From positions 1,674,001 through 1,738,000 of the forward strand of contig WAID01000009.1 in the NCBI GenBank assembly GCA_016584495.1: a DNA stretch of 64,000 nucleotides, given 5' to 3'. Positions within the stretch are counted from its first letter, which is position 1. Each line of letters begins with the position of its first letter. This document shows positions 23,901 through 36,003 of this stretch, piece by piece. Both the position numbers and the translations under genes were made by a program. Source of the stretch: Celoporthe dispersa. Taxonomy: Eukaryota; Ascomycota; Sordariomycetes; Diaporthales; Cryphonectriaceae. A model generated the notes under the pieces. That model made no database searches and was not told where the DNA came from. It was given only the letters and a program-made list of their open reading frames with translations.

Positions 23901-26194
23901 CAACAACAAAGAGTCCTTTTCATCCTATGCGTGCTCTGATCGACTGACGCCGAGCACCTCGGTGGAACTTGTACAGCACAGAAGCTTGTCCCGAAGAGAA
24001 AAGGGAGGACAAAAAAAGAAAGAAAAAGAAAAAAAGAGGGCCGCGGCCGAGATCATCGTACAGTGTACGGAGTACTCGAACCTCGCTGTCGATCAACCAC
24101 CAGGGGCGGAAAACCACCTGAGCCCACAGTAATCGATACGCCGGCGACAGATACGAGGAGAAGTGGTACACATCTCGTCCGTCAACCTTTTGAAAAGATA
24201 ATCCAGCCATCGAGCTGTAAACGAGCGCAGAAGAAGAAGAAAAAACAAGGTGTGTGTTTGTCCCAGGATGACGGTTAGATCCCACCGATCGACAGGTTTG
24301 GCGTCATCATTTTGTTGTTTTTTTTTTGTCTCTTTTTTTTGGGGGGAGGGGGGAGGGGGTCGAGAGATGGATTCGACCCACTTTCAATCTTGCACTGCGA
24401 GGTCCGCGCGCATGCAACGACTTGACTGACCCTCCGGAGATCCAGCTCCGTCACTCCGAAACACACGGCTCCAAAGTCAATTAAGCCCATCAGTCCAAGA
24501 AATACAAGCGGGAGAGGAAAGGGAAAAGAAAGAAAGAAAGAAAAAGAGAGAGACAGACAGGGCATAGACAAGAGACAGCCACGAAAACCCACCTCGAAAA
24601 GGGAGTCTCTGAAGAGAGGAACAAAGCACAGCCAACTGCCCTCAGCGAAAGAGGGAGAAGGGGACACAGGCTAGGGACAAGAGGGAAGGCAGCGACAACC
24701 GTACCCAAGAGTGGCCAGGTGGGGACAGGCCTAATTGCACTAACTCCAGGGGCCCGAACCACTCACGTCCTCTCGCCAGGGCCAGGCCCACATGCCCCAA
24801 AGTAGGCGGGAGGTCGCTTAGCGCCAGAGCGATACGACCAGACGAGGCCTAGCTCGTCTTGTCCTCCCTTCCCGGGGAAGGAGTTTGGAAGTTGGCAGTG
24901 TGGCAGTGCGTGCGCCGGTATTCTCTCACTGCCAGAGAGGCCCCAGCATAATACGGGAAAGGGACCAAGGTTCAGGGCCCCAAGGTGCTAACGCGCGAGG
25001 GCTGGGCTGCGAGGTCGCTGACCCGGGCGGGCCTGCTCCTCCTCCCTACTCTCTCCTCTCCCTGGTTCCTGCTCTGAGCCTGCTGGAACAGATTGGAAAC
25101 CATCTTCCCCAAACCAAACACCGCCCGCTCACGCAATCGCCTCAGCTCCTCAAGGCCTCTCCGTCCGAGCCACAGAGTGTTGTGCCGTCTTACCTCCAAC
25201 CGCCCAGACCCGCAAGCCTGCTGGCGGAGAGAAGGGGGAGGGAAAGGCGAAGAGAAAAAAGAGAAGCGAGGAAAAAAGGAAATCGAAGGAAAGAAAAGAA
25301 GGTTTAATTGAGGCCACGACAGCCTCGTCCGGGCTCACGCAGCGCAACCCCCCTCGAAACCCAGCACCTGAGAAGGAGGAACAGCCTGCTGCGAGCCAGA
25401 CTTCAGGCTGCAGAGGCGCACGAACAAGAGGCCATTTCTCCGTCAGGGCCGCCAGAGAGTCTCACTCACTCACACACGACAGCGACAAAACCACCCCAGA
25501 TCACGCGGCACATCCATCAGACCCAATCTGCCAATCAATCACACCTCGCAGGCAGGAAGGATTCGGCTCGCGGTCGACACTTGACCGGGTTCAGCTCTGG
25601 CGCCCCGTCTTTTATTACTCCAATCCCGCTGCTCGTGCATTACGCCCAATTTTGCATCCCCTCTGACCACACACGGCACTTCCTCCATTCCTGCGTGCTG
25701 CTCCCTCTGTCCTTGTCCCGGCCCTCTCGACCACCACCACCCCCCCCCCCGAGGTCGTCGCGTCCATTCCAGCAGACGGCGGTTGTCATCATCTACGCAT
25801 TCCTCGGCGGGTACTTGGCATAGCATCATAGCAAGAACGGGCCTGCTCCTCTTTTTGTGTGTCTCTGCTGGACCTGTTGGCCAGCGTTTATCTCGCAGCC
25901 GCCGCCCGCAGCCGCCCGACACACACACACACCCCTGACGCCTCTTTGCGTTCTGGGTCCCTCGCGCTGCCGTCGCCTGACAGCCAATTCTTTGTCGTCC
26001 CACTCGTGCTGCCCGCGACAGCCAAAACACCCCCTTCCTGCACCACGTCAAACCCGGCGACAAGCCCCAGGCCTCAGCTCTCGCATGTCCACCGCGACTC
26101 CTCGAGCTGCTTGACGATCCGCCTCAGTCAGGACCCTGCATCGCACGCCTCCCAGCTGCCGCGCTCGAGGTCCTCTCGGCCGCTGATCATACAG
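20966..26194. other. Gene-free 5.2 kb before the MID2-like gene
   Basis: No conserved reading frame was found on either strand. It contains the SKG6-like 3' UTR, CT-rich tracts at about 22180-22210 and 22612-22630, a TG microsatellite at 23276-23301, a G-run at 23460-23470, A/G-rich tracts (24000-24040, 24520-24560, 25240-25300) and C-runs near 25740. The right end is probably the promoter and first non-coding exon of the MID2-like gene. Confidence 0.5.
23276..23301. repeat. (TG)13 microsatellite
   Basis: An uninterrupted TG tract in intergenic sequence. Confidence 0.9.
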
Positions 26195-26501
26195 GTACGG
26201 ACCACCTACCCTTACCAGCGTCCCCGTATTTTCCCTCTCCCTCTTGTCTCTCGTTCGCGCCTGTCGTGTCGTTCGCCATGTACATCCTGGTGTGTCTCGA
26301 AGAGGAAAAAAAGAGGCTACCCGCTCCCCACCAGGCCGTTGTTGTACAGATCGTCACCTCTTGTCTGGTCCTCTGGGCTCAGTATTTGTTTATGCTTATC
26401 TCTCGTCCCTTTTTTGTTCCCCCGGCATGAACCTTACGATGCTTCCCTGCATACCACGTTGTTGTCTGTCGTCCCTGCTAACATGGCACCTCCACACGCC
26501 A
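26195..26501 (+). other. Probable 5' leader intron of the MID2-like gene
   Basis: The donor ACAG|GTACGG at 26195, a consensus GCTAAC branch at about 26476 and the acceptor CACACGCCAG at 26501 define a 307 nt intron. The in-frame ATG at 26483 (MAPPHAR) would be spliced out, leaving ATGGCTAGCAAC at 26540 as a start in good context (CACGATGGC). Confidence 0.55.
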
Positions 26502-26539
26502 GGACCCCATCTGGACGTCAAAACTCCAAGTTGTTCACG

Positions 26540-27766
26540 ATGGCTAGCAACAACGCTACCTCCATAAGTACGGCTGCAGCGACGCCGACGGCTGCCTCCT
26601 CCGCGGCGGCGCCGTCGACGACAACTTCTGAGCCGGCTACCACGCCGACTACCACGGTGACAAGTTCTGCTGCTGACACAACTGCCACTTCCACAGCGGA
26701 CACCACCTCTGAGCTGCTGACCACCACGTCGGCGCTGTCTACTGAGACCTCTGCGTCCTCAGAGACGTCCACCACCAGCTCTGACACCACATCCTCCACC
26801 GCCTCGAGCGACACAAGTGCCACCTCCACCACACCCTCATCCACCTCGTCGACCGCGGCTGCCCTGACGACGACCGTCTCCACCTCGGAGTCTGTGATCA
26901 CGACGGGCGGCACAGTCAGCACGCAGTACATCACCCAGACCATCGTCACGTCGACTACCCCGTCCAGCACAGACTCTGCGGCGTCCGCGTCCTCCGGTGC
27001 GGCATCTATCCAGACCGGCAGCTCCGGATCTGGAGCATCGCGCCATGCCGGCACCATCGCCGTCGCGGTAGTCGTTCCCATCGCCGCCGTTGCGATCCTC
27101 GTCGGCGTGGGCATCTGGCTGTTCAGGAAGAGAAAGGCCAAGAAGGCCGCGGAAGAAGAGCGCCGGAAGGAGGTCGAGGACTACACTTACAACCCGAATG
27201 CCGACCCCACGATCCCCGGCTCGGGCGGTGCTGGCTACGAGATGAAGGAGGACGGGTCGTCAGGATACCGAGGGTGGGGTTCGACCACCCTGGGCGGCTC
27301 GACTGGCCGCAAGGCCTCGACGACGATGTCTGGCGGTGCCGCCGCGGGTGCCTTCTCCGACGCGCCGTACTCCGAGAACGCGTACTCGGACGGCGCATCC
27401 CCGACGAGGGCCAATTATTCTGGCGACCCGCTGACGAGTGAGGGCCACCACACACCAGAAGGCGAGATACTGGGCGCTATGGGCCCCAACTCGGCCAACA
27501 ACCGCGGGGGCAACGTCAAGCGCGGACCCTCCAACGCCTCCTCATCCTACAGCGCAGGAGCACCCTCGGACGGATCTGGAGAGATCGGCATGGCGTACAG
27601 CGAGAGCCAGGGCTACACACAATACGACCCGTACTCGGAGACTCACATGGGCAGCCCGCCAGGTGGTCAGCCTGTCATCAGAGACAACCCCGCACGCCGC
27701 AACACGCGCATCGAGAACCCATCGCACTATCCTCAGCAGAGCGCCGGCATTTCGCAGAATTTTTAA
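26540..27766 (+). CDS. MID2-like Ser/Thr-rich single-pass surface protein
   Basis: Probable plasma-membrane cell-wall stress sensor of the WSC/MID2 architecture, by layout rather than close sequence identity. In 408 aa, residues 1-165 are almost all Ser, Thr and Ala, the expected substrate for O-mannosylation. One membrane helix is at about 170-194 (GTIAVAVVVPIAAVAILVGV), followed by RKRKAKKAAEEERRKEVEDY. The cytoplasmic tail is Gly/Ser/Tyr-rich and ends QQSAGISQNF. No cleavable signal peptide is apparent at either candidate start, so the helix may act as a reverse signal-anchor. The frame stays open upstream to 25859, but that part is low-complexity leader crossed by a likely intron. The strong coding bias creates long antisense frames that are not genes. 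Confidence 0.78.
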   Translation: MASNNATSISTAAATPTAASSAAAPSTTTSEPATTPTTTVTSSAADTTATSTADTTSELLTTTSALSTETSASSETSTTSSDTTSSTASSDTSATSTTPSSTSSTAAALTTTVSTSESVITTGGTVSTQYITQTIVTSTTPSSTDSAASASSGAASIQTGSSGSGASRHAGTIAVAVVVPIAAVAILVGVGIWLFRKRKAKKAAEEERRKEVEDYTYNPNADPTIPGSGGAGYEMKEDGSSGYRGWGSTTLGGSTGRKASTTMSGGAAAGAFSDAPYSENAYSDGASPTRANYSGDPLTSEGHHTPEGEILGAMGPNSANNRGGNVKRGPSNASSSYSAGAPSDGSGEIGMAYSESQGYTQYDPYSETHMGSPPGGQPVIRDNPARRNTRIENPSHYPQQSAGISQNF

Positions 27767-29102
27767 GAACAAACGGAGAGCGACCTGCGGGTCTCGGAAC
27801 GGATGAGCTTTTGCGTGAACGGGAACGGCAATGGTTGAACAGCTACCACGCATGAATTGGTCTTACGCTTGATACCCTTCTCCTCTTTTCGACAAACATC
27901 TGGTTATGCTTCGACAAGTATTGGCTTTAATCTCCATCTTTGTCTCTGGGGGCCTTTTTTTTAACCTGATATATATATTCTCTTTTTTTCTCATTGTTTG
28001 GGGGCCCCCATTAACCCAGTGGCGTTGCGATGGCGTTCCATGGGGAAAAAGCTTTCTACAATCGTCACACAAAACGAAAGTGCCGGCTGTCTTGTGCACA
28101 GCCTGGCCAAAAAGACGAACGGTGGCAACTGGGGACGGCGTGCTGCTGCTCTGTCGGCGACGAGCTCAGCCCGAGGGTCAACAAACACAGTAACACAACT
28201 GGCACCTAACAACAACCAATTACCAAACAATACGAACACGACATGGGGCATATGTTTGGACCTTTATTTCTTTATTTTGTCTTCTCCTAACACAACCTGT
28301 ACATGACTTTGGCTGGGGCGGATGTAGGAGTAGTGAAATTGATCTTGGGGTTAAGTGATGGAATCGTGGACCTGACGTTGCTGTCTGGAACTACTTTTGG
28401 GAGGGGGGAGGGGGGAAGAGGTTGGAGAGTCTCTTACCTGTCGAGAAGCCGAGTGGGAATACATAAAATATTGCTTAAAGAAGAAGGGTGAAAAAAACAA
28501 CCCCCGGTCCGGACGGAGATGAGGTGGTATAGTAGTTCTGAGAGAGGCGGATAGGCCTTGGTCGAGGGAAATGGTTGCTGAATACGGAGTTATAAACTCA
28601 CTCATAGTCAAGACACAATTTTGGGCTTTTTTTTCCTTCCATTTATTTTTTTATTCTTTTTCTCTTCTCTTTTTCTTGATGATACGAATGTGTCTCTGTT
28701 TGGGGGATCATTCGGAGAAGACAAAAAGCACCTTCTTTGCAACGTCGTGAGGAAAGAAGAGGAGGGGGGGGGTTGTGTTGTGTCTCTCTAAAGGCAGAAC
28801 TGCTTGCTGCCCGATAGATTGTTTAGCAGCAGGTCATGTCTGCGTATAATAGACATCGAGGCATAAATTGGCTTGGCAGATAGACTGTACATACACCTCT
28901 CTACCTATTTATTACATCCCGTCTTTGTCCGCATCTCGTCTCGTGTCACCAAGATACCCACTATCTACGATTACATCTTGGTCCCCAGAACTTTGAAGGC
29001 GAGGCCAAGTAGAGGGGAAGGACATATATATATATACACACACACATAGAGAGAGAGAGAGAGAGAGAGAGAGACTACGTATAAACATCTAGATAGACAA
29101 GA
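27767..29102. other. Convergent 3' flanks, 1.3 kb without a gene
   Basis: Sequence between the stops of the MID2-like gene (+) and the esterase (-). It holds T-rich stretches at about 27954-28000 and 28627-28680 and a compound microsatellite (TA, CA, GA) at 29020-29074. Nothing coding is seen. Confidence 0.5.
29020..29074. repeat. Compound (TA)n(CA)n(GA)n microsatellite
   Basis: Three dinucleotide tracts in succession, the longest being (GA)13, immediately downstream of the esterase stop codon and probably within its 3' UTR. Confidence 0.85.
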
Positions 29103-31771
29103 CTACAACCTCGCTCTCACCCCACCACCAACACCACCAACAACCTTCCTCCGTCGTCCCATCCCCTCACTCAGCTCCACCCGCTCCCACCAGTACCTAC
29201 ACGCCTCCACCTCCTCCTCCGTCAGGCTCGCCACCCTGGCAGGCGTCCCCACCCTCCGTCCGCCGGCGTCGCCCATCCTCTCGTCGTTGCCGGATCCGAA
29301 GATCATTACCTTGCCGGTGCTGTCGCTCCTCTCGCGGGTGCGGCGGCGGTGGAGTTGGCCTGGCGAGGTGGTGGAGTTCTCCGTGTCGCCCTCGACGAGG
29401 GGAGAGCTGAACTCGGGCCAGAAGGGTAGCATAGCCGTCGTCGGTGAGCCTGCAGGAGTAGCAGTAGGAGGAGGAGCAAGGTTCGGATCACCAGTGGCGA
29501 TGAACCGCACCCAGGCACCATGCATAGCATCAGCGGTGCGGACCAACCCCGGACAAGACCCGATGGCAGCCATATCGTGAGCCACGACGGGGGCCTCGTC
29601 GCCATGGTTAGCCGTGCCACCGAAATCCGGGCGCGAGAGGGGCGCGAAGTGGTAGACCCAGACGGGCGGCTGCGACGACAGCCTTCTGCCCCCTCCGGCA
29701 GCACTGTCGTCACCATGGGCTCCACCACCCGCGCTGTAGAAGTGGCCCGTCTGCAGCACAGGACAGATATACGCATAATGCGAATAGGCAGCCTCATACC
29801 GGCTCCACTGCCGCCCGAACCCGCGCGGGACACGAGAGTAAGGGCTATCCGGGCACGCGACGGGGTCCGGGTACAGGGCAGACAGGGAGGCTAGGTCCGG
29901 CGGCTCCAGCCCTGGGATCATGGCGGTGAACTTGGCGAGGAAGTCCTGGCCTGTGCTGACACGTGGGTTGCAGAAGACGGCGCCCTCGTTGGTGCTGAAG
30001 CCTGTCAGGATGGGGATGCGGAGGAAGGCGCCTCGGCGGAAGGCGGAGATGGGGAGATCGGTGATGATGCTGCCGCTGCCAGGGCTTGTGCCGGTCTCGA
30101 TGACGGGCTGGAAGGGCCAGCGGACCGGGTCCTGGTACCTGCTGAACACGGCGCCGGATGCGCGGAGGAGGGCGTCTAGTGGCAGGGAGCGGAGCAGAGG
30201 GAAGAGCTGCTGCCCGTCTGCTTCTCCCCGCTGGATGCCGAGGGCGGCGAGGAACTCGCGCCACTGGGCCACCGTGCGCGGGTGGTCAGGCGAGAGGGTG
30301 GCGCGGGCGGTAGGACCGCCGGACTCGAGGATGGCGGCGTGGAAGGGGGCGGTGGCGGCTGTGTAGGACTGGAGGTGGTAGCCGATCTGGAGAGTTGTCG
30401 TCAGCTGTCAGTCCTTGTTCCTTTTTTTTTTATATATATGAGAAATAGAGAGAGAGAGAGGCTCATGCACTCCGTTCCATCTGTCTCGTAGCACAACACA
30501 CTTTTCTCCCGCCAGGACAAAGAAAACTCACCGAGTGCGCCCCGGCGCTCAGTCCCATGAGCGTAACCCTGCCCGGATCCCCCCCAAAGGCGTGGATATT
30601 CTCTCTCACCCAGGCAAAGAGCATCTGCTGGTCCCGCAGGCCCAGGTTCAGACAGCCCTCCCGGCCCGCAGCTACACAGCTGGGAAACCCCAGGGCGCCG
30701 ACGCGGTAGTTGAAGTTGACGCCCAGGATGGTGTCTCGGCCCAGCCCACGAGGCTGGCCATGTTCCTCTCCACGCCCATGCCGCCGTTGAAGGCGCCGCC
30801 GTGGACGTAGATGACCACGGGCATCATCCGCTGGTGGGGACCGTCGCCGTAGCCTGCAGGGCGGTAGATGTTCAGGTTGAGGCAGTCCTCCCCCTCCGCC
30901 ACGCCGACCGCGCGCCCTACGGTTCCCGGACAGATCTGTCCAAAGGTGTCTGCAAGCACCGCGGCCTCAGCGGCAGCATGAGGATCCAGGGCCACCGGCG
31001 GCCGAAAGCGGTTCTCCCCGGCGCTGGACTGCGCATACGGGATCCCGCGCCACGCCTCGACTGCCCGCGGGAGGGCTGCGCTGGTGGCTGGTAGGAGGAC
31101 GCCTGTGTATCGGCCCTGGGGGAGCGAGATGGTAGTGGCGGGGCCGGAATGGGGGGTGGGGGTGGTGCCCGTGGGCGCAGGACGCCGGGAGGCCGTCGTG
31201 GTGATGAGGAGGACGAGGAGCTGCCCTTTCGCGCCATGGTGGTAGTAGTGGTGGTGTGGCTGGCCTGTGTTGGCGACCACGAGCGGTGGACGAGAGCCTC
31301 GGGGCCCAGATGAGATGACACCAAGATCTCGACCTCGAGCCCAAGAGATCCTTGCTCCTCGTCCTGTTCTCCCCCAGACACAAACAACCTCTTCTGCTCA
31401 CAATCCAAAACCCCGCCGTGCGCACTCAACTTGAACCCCCCAAGACGGTGACGTCGCCCAAGGATCCAGTTGACCAGCAGCAAAAGGGCGACGGCGACGA
31501 CAGGAAGCACGAGGCCAAACGTCAGTGCAGTGCTGTTCACCTTGTTGATGTGGTCAATGTCATTGTTGTTGTTGTTGTGGTTGAAGATAAAACCCAGTAG
31601 GCCGGTCGGCGGGACTAATCGCCGAGCACCAGCTGCACCTGCACCACCTAACAACCGTCGAGAGGCATCTCCTCCTTCTCCAATTATTATACCTTGCCTC
31701 CTCCCTGCTTGCATCCCCGCCTCACCAGCACCTGCCCCGGGCGAAGAAATCGTGAACGTGACAGGAGGCAT
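29103..31771 (-). CDS. Type-B carboxylesterase with N-terminal membrane anchor (frameshifted as read)
   Basis: Alpha/beta-hydrolase of the carboxylesterase type-B family; substrate unknown. Exons 30531-31771 and 29103-30385. The N-terminus (MPPVTFTISSPG) is followed by one membrane helix (TALTFGLVLPVVAVALLLLV), then a catalytic domain with GRYTGV, AWRGIPYA, EDCLNLNIYRP, the oxyanion motif HGGAFNGG, the nucleophile elbow GLSAGAHS, an acid in STNEGA and a probable catalytic His in PVVAHDMAAI. It ends with a basic GRRRKVVGGVGG tail. The frame is broken near 30740 (GGGCCGAG where one more C restores W-A-R-D-T-I-L-G) and once more between about 31150 and 31310. Two added bases make the length a multiple of three (841 aa). 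Either sequence error or a decaying gene. Confidence 0.75.
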
Positions 31772-32553
31772 GCCAGACAACGGATGAGCGTATTAGATCC
31801 AGCAGCTCATCACGATGTAGAGGTGGGAGAGGAAAAGGTACACCAGAAGAAGAAGAAAAAAAAAGGAGGAGGAATCAGAGGAATGATTGCCGTCGTGGCT
31901 TCAGGTGCAGCGGTCCACGTGGCTAAAACCCCCGACACAAGTTCGCAGCGGTGTGAAGACATTTACTTTATATGTTGTATACATAAATATATATATATGT
32001 ACATATACACATGTTCAATTAAATTTCTTACTGTTGGTTCTTATCACCATTTTGTTAGCATGCGTGCACATTGGCGAGTATTGCACTGCATGGGGCTGAA
32101 CAGGTAAACAACAGTACACAACACCGTCACATCACGATTTGCTGCATCAAACAACTCCACACACTGGCTGACTGACTGACTGACTGACTTGCAGATACTT
32201 TGCTTGGCTTGGTGAGAATATCTTGTCTCTAACACAAGTGATAATCCTACAAACTTGACGCACACAACACCAGCGTTTTCGTTGAAAAACCTCACACGCC
32301 CCCCGCCCCCCCCAAAAAAAAAACAATGTCCTCCTCCTCCTCCTCCATAAACCAAGAGACCATAGACATACACAAGACAAGAACGCTCCCAACTCCTGGA
32401 CCCCCCCATATCATATCCATGACCCAGACTTCTGACACTGCTCACTCGTCACGCATCCAATCTCGCGGTTCCTGGCCGAGAACCCTTCTCCTTCTCGCAG
32501 GCACCACTTCATCACATCACCCAGACGGTCCGGGACATGCCCGTCGGCTCAGC
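31772..32553. other. Esterase promoter region
   Basis: The 0.8 kb between the esterase start and the stop of the TPX2-like gene holds an ATAT tract (31985-31998), a (GACT)n run at 32167-32186 and GA/CT-rich sequence. No coding signal. Confidence 0.5.
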
Positions 32554-34831
32554 TCAAAAGTTCCTGCCGATTCCAGATAGGTGCTGCGGGACGCGGGGTA
32601 GGACCTCCTCGGGGCTGGCCGAGGAGGAGGAGATGGTCGTGGCGGGCGCATCCTCCTCGGCACACGAGGGCTGCTGCTGGCTTCTTCTCGCGCGGCCCTG
32701 CGCCGCCTTCGTGCGGCTCATCTCCGCATACTTCTGCCTGGCGAGCTTGATGGCCTCCTTGCGGTCCTGCTCCTCCCGCGCCTTGACCTGTCCTGCGTTG
32801 TTATCCCGGGCGTAGATCTGACGCCCCCGTGCCTTCTGCTGCTGGAGCTCCTCGGCCGACACGATGCTGCGCTTCCTGGTCGACGACACCACGCTACCGG
32901 CCGAGGACGACGTCGCGCGCGTGCTGACCTGTGACGACCCGAAGCTCGAGGTGCGACCTCGGACCGTGGTCGCCGCCGTCGACACGGATGCGAGGCTGGC
33001 TGTGCGTGCTGTCGAGGGGTTCATCGTCGCCGCCTGACGCTTCGCGGCTCCCGCCTTGGGCGACGGCTCAGCAGCATCTGCTGCTGCCGGCGAGAACGCG
33101 TTACTGTGCTGCTGCTGCTGCTGCGGCTGCGGCTGGACGCCCGTGCTCTGGCGCTGACGGCTGGTAAATGTCGAGCGGATCGTGGGCGTAGCGTTCGCCG
33201 GCGATGGTCTGGCCTTGAACTGCCGGCGCCTGCGGGCCTCCTCCTCCTCTGCCTTCAGCTTCTGCTCCAGGCGCTCCTTCTTCTGGCGCGAGTACCGCTC
33301 GCCGGGCAGCTCAAAGTTAGGGACTGTCGGCGGCTTGCTAGACCGGACGGAGCGGGCGCGCTGCGGAGAGCTGACCTCGGCGGCCTTCTGCGGGTCGAGC
33401 TGCATCGACAGCCGCGCTGCCTTCTTCTCCTTCAAGCTCCCTGGCGACCCTTTCGCCGGGCAGCTCAAAGGTCGGGACGGTAGGCGGCTTGCTGGTCTTC
33501 TGGAGGGGTCTGGGCGGGGCGAGGCTGGCGGGACGAGCCACCTTCCTCAGCGTTGCCGCCGTCGGCGTCTGCGCGCTGCTGCGGTCGGATCCTGCCCGGG
33601 AAGCGGCATCATGAGCTGTGCTGCGGCGCACCGAGACGCTCCTCTTTGCCTGGGCGGGTTCCTTCTGCGCCTCCAGGGGCGCGGACCGGGTCGCGACAGG
33701 CCTCTCCTGCTGCTGTCGCTGCTCGTCGTCCTTGATGCCCACCTGCGCGGCTGCGCTTGCGATGGCCTCGATGTCGTCCTCGAGCTTGTCGATCTCCTCA
33801 AAAGAGTCCTCGATCGTGCTGAGGGGTGACTTGATCTCGCGGTGGGGATCCACGGTGAGGGTATTGTCGCTGTCCTCTGACGCCTCAGCAGCAGTAGACC
33901 AGTGGGCACTGTGGGCGCTCAGGGGGCTGGGCCGATACGCGCTGCCTGTGGCGCTGGATGGGGTGTTCACCACCTGAGAGGCTGCCATCTTCTCGAGATC
34001 TCGAGTCTCCTGCTGCAGGATACGAAACGCGTGCGTGGTGAAGCCGATGTGCGCAGTGGTGCCCTCGTCTGGCCTGAGGTCGATAGGCGTGGCCAGAAGC
34101 AGATACTTGTCCTCCGGGTCGCCTGGGGGCTGGTCTTCTCTTCCAGCCTTCTTGGTCCAGGTCACCAGGTTGCAGCCAAAGTACCGTCTGTCGCCCTCGC
34201 CAGGGGGTGTGGTGAGAAGTAGGGTCTAAGGGGCTACTCTGTGACTGCTGGGTGGATCTCTGGGCGGCTGAGGCAGGGAGGGACAGGACCCATTGAAACT
34301 GCTTCTTCTTGTGCTGCTCAAAGACGTCCTCGTCGGGATCTAGACTTCTGGCAGCCTTGACCAGGTCGTGGTTACAGAGAGCGTCTAGACAGCAGCAGGT
34401 AAGGCTCAGGTCAGTCAGGTACACCAAGAGGAGACATGTGATTGTGTGTGTGTGTGTGTGTCCCGACCTGTGTCTGTTTCAGCATGCGTGCTAGTAGTCT
34501 CTGGTGATTTCGGCGCAATAAAAGTCTCGGCTGCGAGCGGCGCACGTCGCTGCTGGCCTCGGAACTTCCTGTCGCGGAGATCAATACGAACACCGCCTTG
34601 GGACGGCTTAGACACCCCCAAACTTTCGGACTTCTGGGAGGGGGACGCGTCGTGTCGCGTCTCTGGGTCTTCGTTCTCCTTGTCGGAGATGTCTCGATCT
34701 CGTTTTTCCCAGTGAACCGTGTTGCGCCTTGGAGATGTACGACAGCCAGGGGACGAAGAAGGAGAAATCGAAGAAGGGGTGTGCTTCATAAAGGCATAAT
34801 CAGGAGTAGGCTGAGCTGAAAGGAGAGCCAT
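32554..34831 (-). CDS. Protein with two TPX2-like repeats (frameshifted as read)
   Basis: Function not known. Exons 34468-34831 and 32554-34384. The N-terminus is MALLSAQPTPDYAFMKHT, followed by a Ser/Pro-rich part with DKENEDPE. A conserved-looking block comes next (DPDEDVFEQHKKKQFQWVL, YFGCNLVTWTKKAG, DKYLLLATPIDLRPDEG). The second half has the motif KPPTVPxFELPGER twice, each followed by a charged helix; the second (RYSRQKKERLEQKLKAEEEE, then QFKARP) strongly resembles the microtubule-associated TPX2 repeat. A basic tail with RKEAIKLARQKYAEM follows. Two single-base insertions are inferred: near 33437 (CTTG for CTG) and at 34200-34230. Removing both gives 730 aa in one frame. The alternative at the second site is an intron ending CCCCTTAG. 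Confidence 0.65.
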
Positions 34832-36003
34832 GGCGCCGGGGGGTGGGAGGGGGGAGGGGAGTTCGGATCTAAATCGTCTCGTCCTGGGGAGGACCTGACA
34901 CGGGCTGACAAGGGGGCTGATCCTATTTTGGAAGGCCGCTTTTGCTTCGTGCCAGAACCTCAGACAAGCTTCCGAGACCCAGCAACGCAATAAAAGAGAC
35001 ACGTGTGTGGCTTGTCACCGTCACAGGGCTGAGGAATGTAAATCAATATGAGGAGAGGGCCTGGGGGATCAATGTTGTTGATTCAAAAGAAGAAGAAAAA
35101 AAAAGAACATAAGTTGGCATGAACTCAAGAAGTAATGTTGCTAAATACTTTGGAGAAGCGTAAGATAAGAAAAAGAAGAAAAAAAAGGTCCGGCGAGCTT
35201 TTACATGTTCGTCTGTATCATCCTCCTCTGCAGGTCACGGCTGCCTCGATTTGTGCGAGTAAACAAATAAACACATCAAAGGCTGCAAGTGCGATGTGGG
35301 CGGCAGAAGCAAAAAGTGTTTAGTTTAGCCTGTTCGGGCCATGTTGATTCGACTATTCTGGGTCGGGTCATTCCTCAGATGTACATACACACACGCTATG
35401 CATGCATGAATTGCAATGCAAGGGAGGATCCAGAGCGGCGGCATCTGTACGTAGTAATACTTTCTTTTGCGTCGTCAACTGATTGCGTCGAGCGGCCTCG
35501 ACCTTGCCCAGTCTCCTCTGCTTGGTATCAACAGGACCGATTGACCATGTCGCGATGCTCAGCCTATTTGCGAGTGCAGCTGGTAAAACGCGGGCGCAAG
35601 CGCAGCCAGTGACTACACACCCGTCTCTTGTTGGACGTGGTGGTCAGCAGAGGGGCCAAGGCAAGGGAGGCGCGTCGTCGACGCGTCTTCAGCCCCCGCT
35701 AGTATAGCTCCAAGGTGGCGGTGCTCTTAGGCCCAGAGCCCGTCAGGCCGGGCCATGCGAGCTCCCTCGACGGCAAGACTTGTCCTGAAAATGGTGCTGT
35801 GATCGAGGTCAAGGCACTGGTGCTGTCGTAGTTCATAGCTAACACGTTGTTCTCCCTCTAGCCCTAGTCGCTCTTGAAAAATTAGCTAGAGAGGCCGAGG
35901 CAGGTCGTGTTTCGGTGCCAAACTGCGGCACGGGTGCAGTGAGTCGGTGTGGATCGCGGCCTCCCAAAAGCGATGATGATGGTCAAGAGATGGTAGCCCG
36001 CCA
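34832..36003. other. Promoter of the TPX2-like gene and 3' flank of DAD2
   Basis: No supported reading frame in 1.2 kb. A-rich tracts lie at 35090-35106 and 35160-35190. Confidence 0.5.

Noticed and set aside
25859..26539. N-terminal extension of the MID2-like frame
   Set aside because: Low-complexity, T/C-rich leader crossed by a good intron (26195-26501); the product lacks any family feature.
26518..27141. 207-codon minus-strand ORF over the MID2-like gene
   Set aside because: Complement of Ser/Thr repeats (ACC/TCC codons read as GGT/GGA and neighbours), giving a low-complexity Val/Ala/Glu product.
30400..31300. Treating the esterase as two separate genes
   Set aside because: The pieces join in order with the oxyanion and GLSAGAHS motifs at normal spacing once one base is restored; two genes would each lack essential parts.
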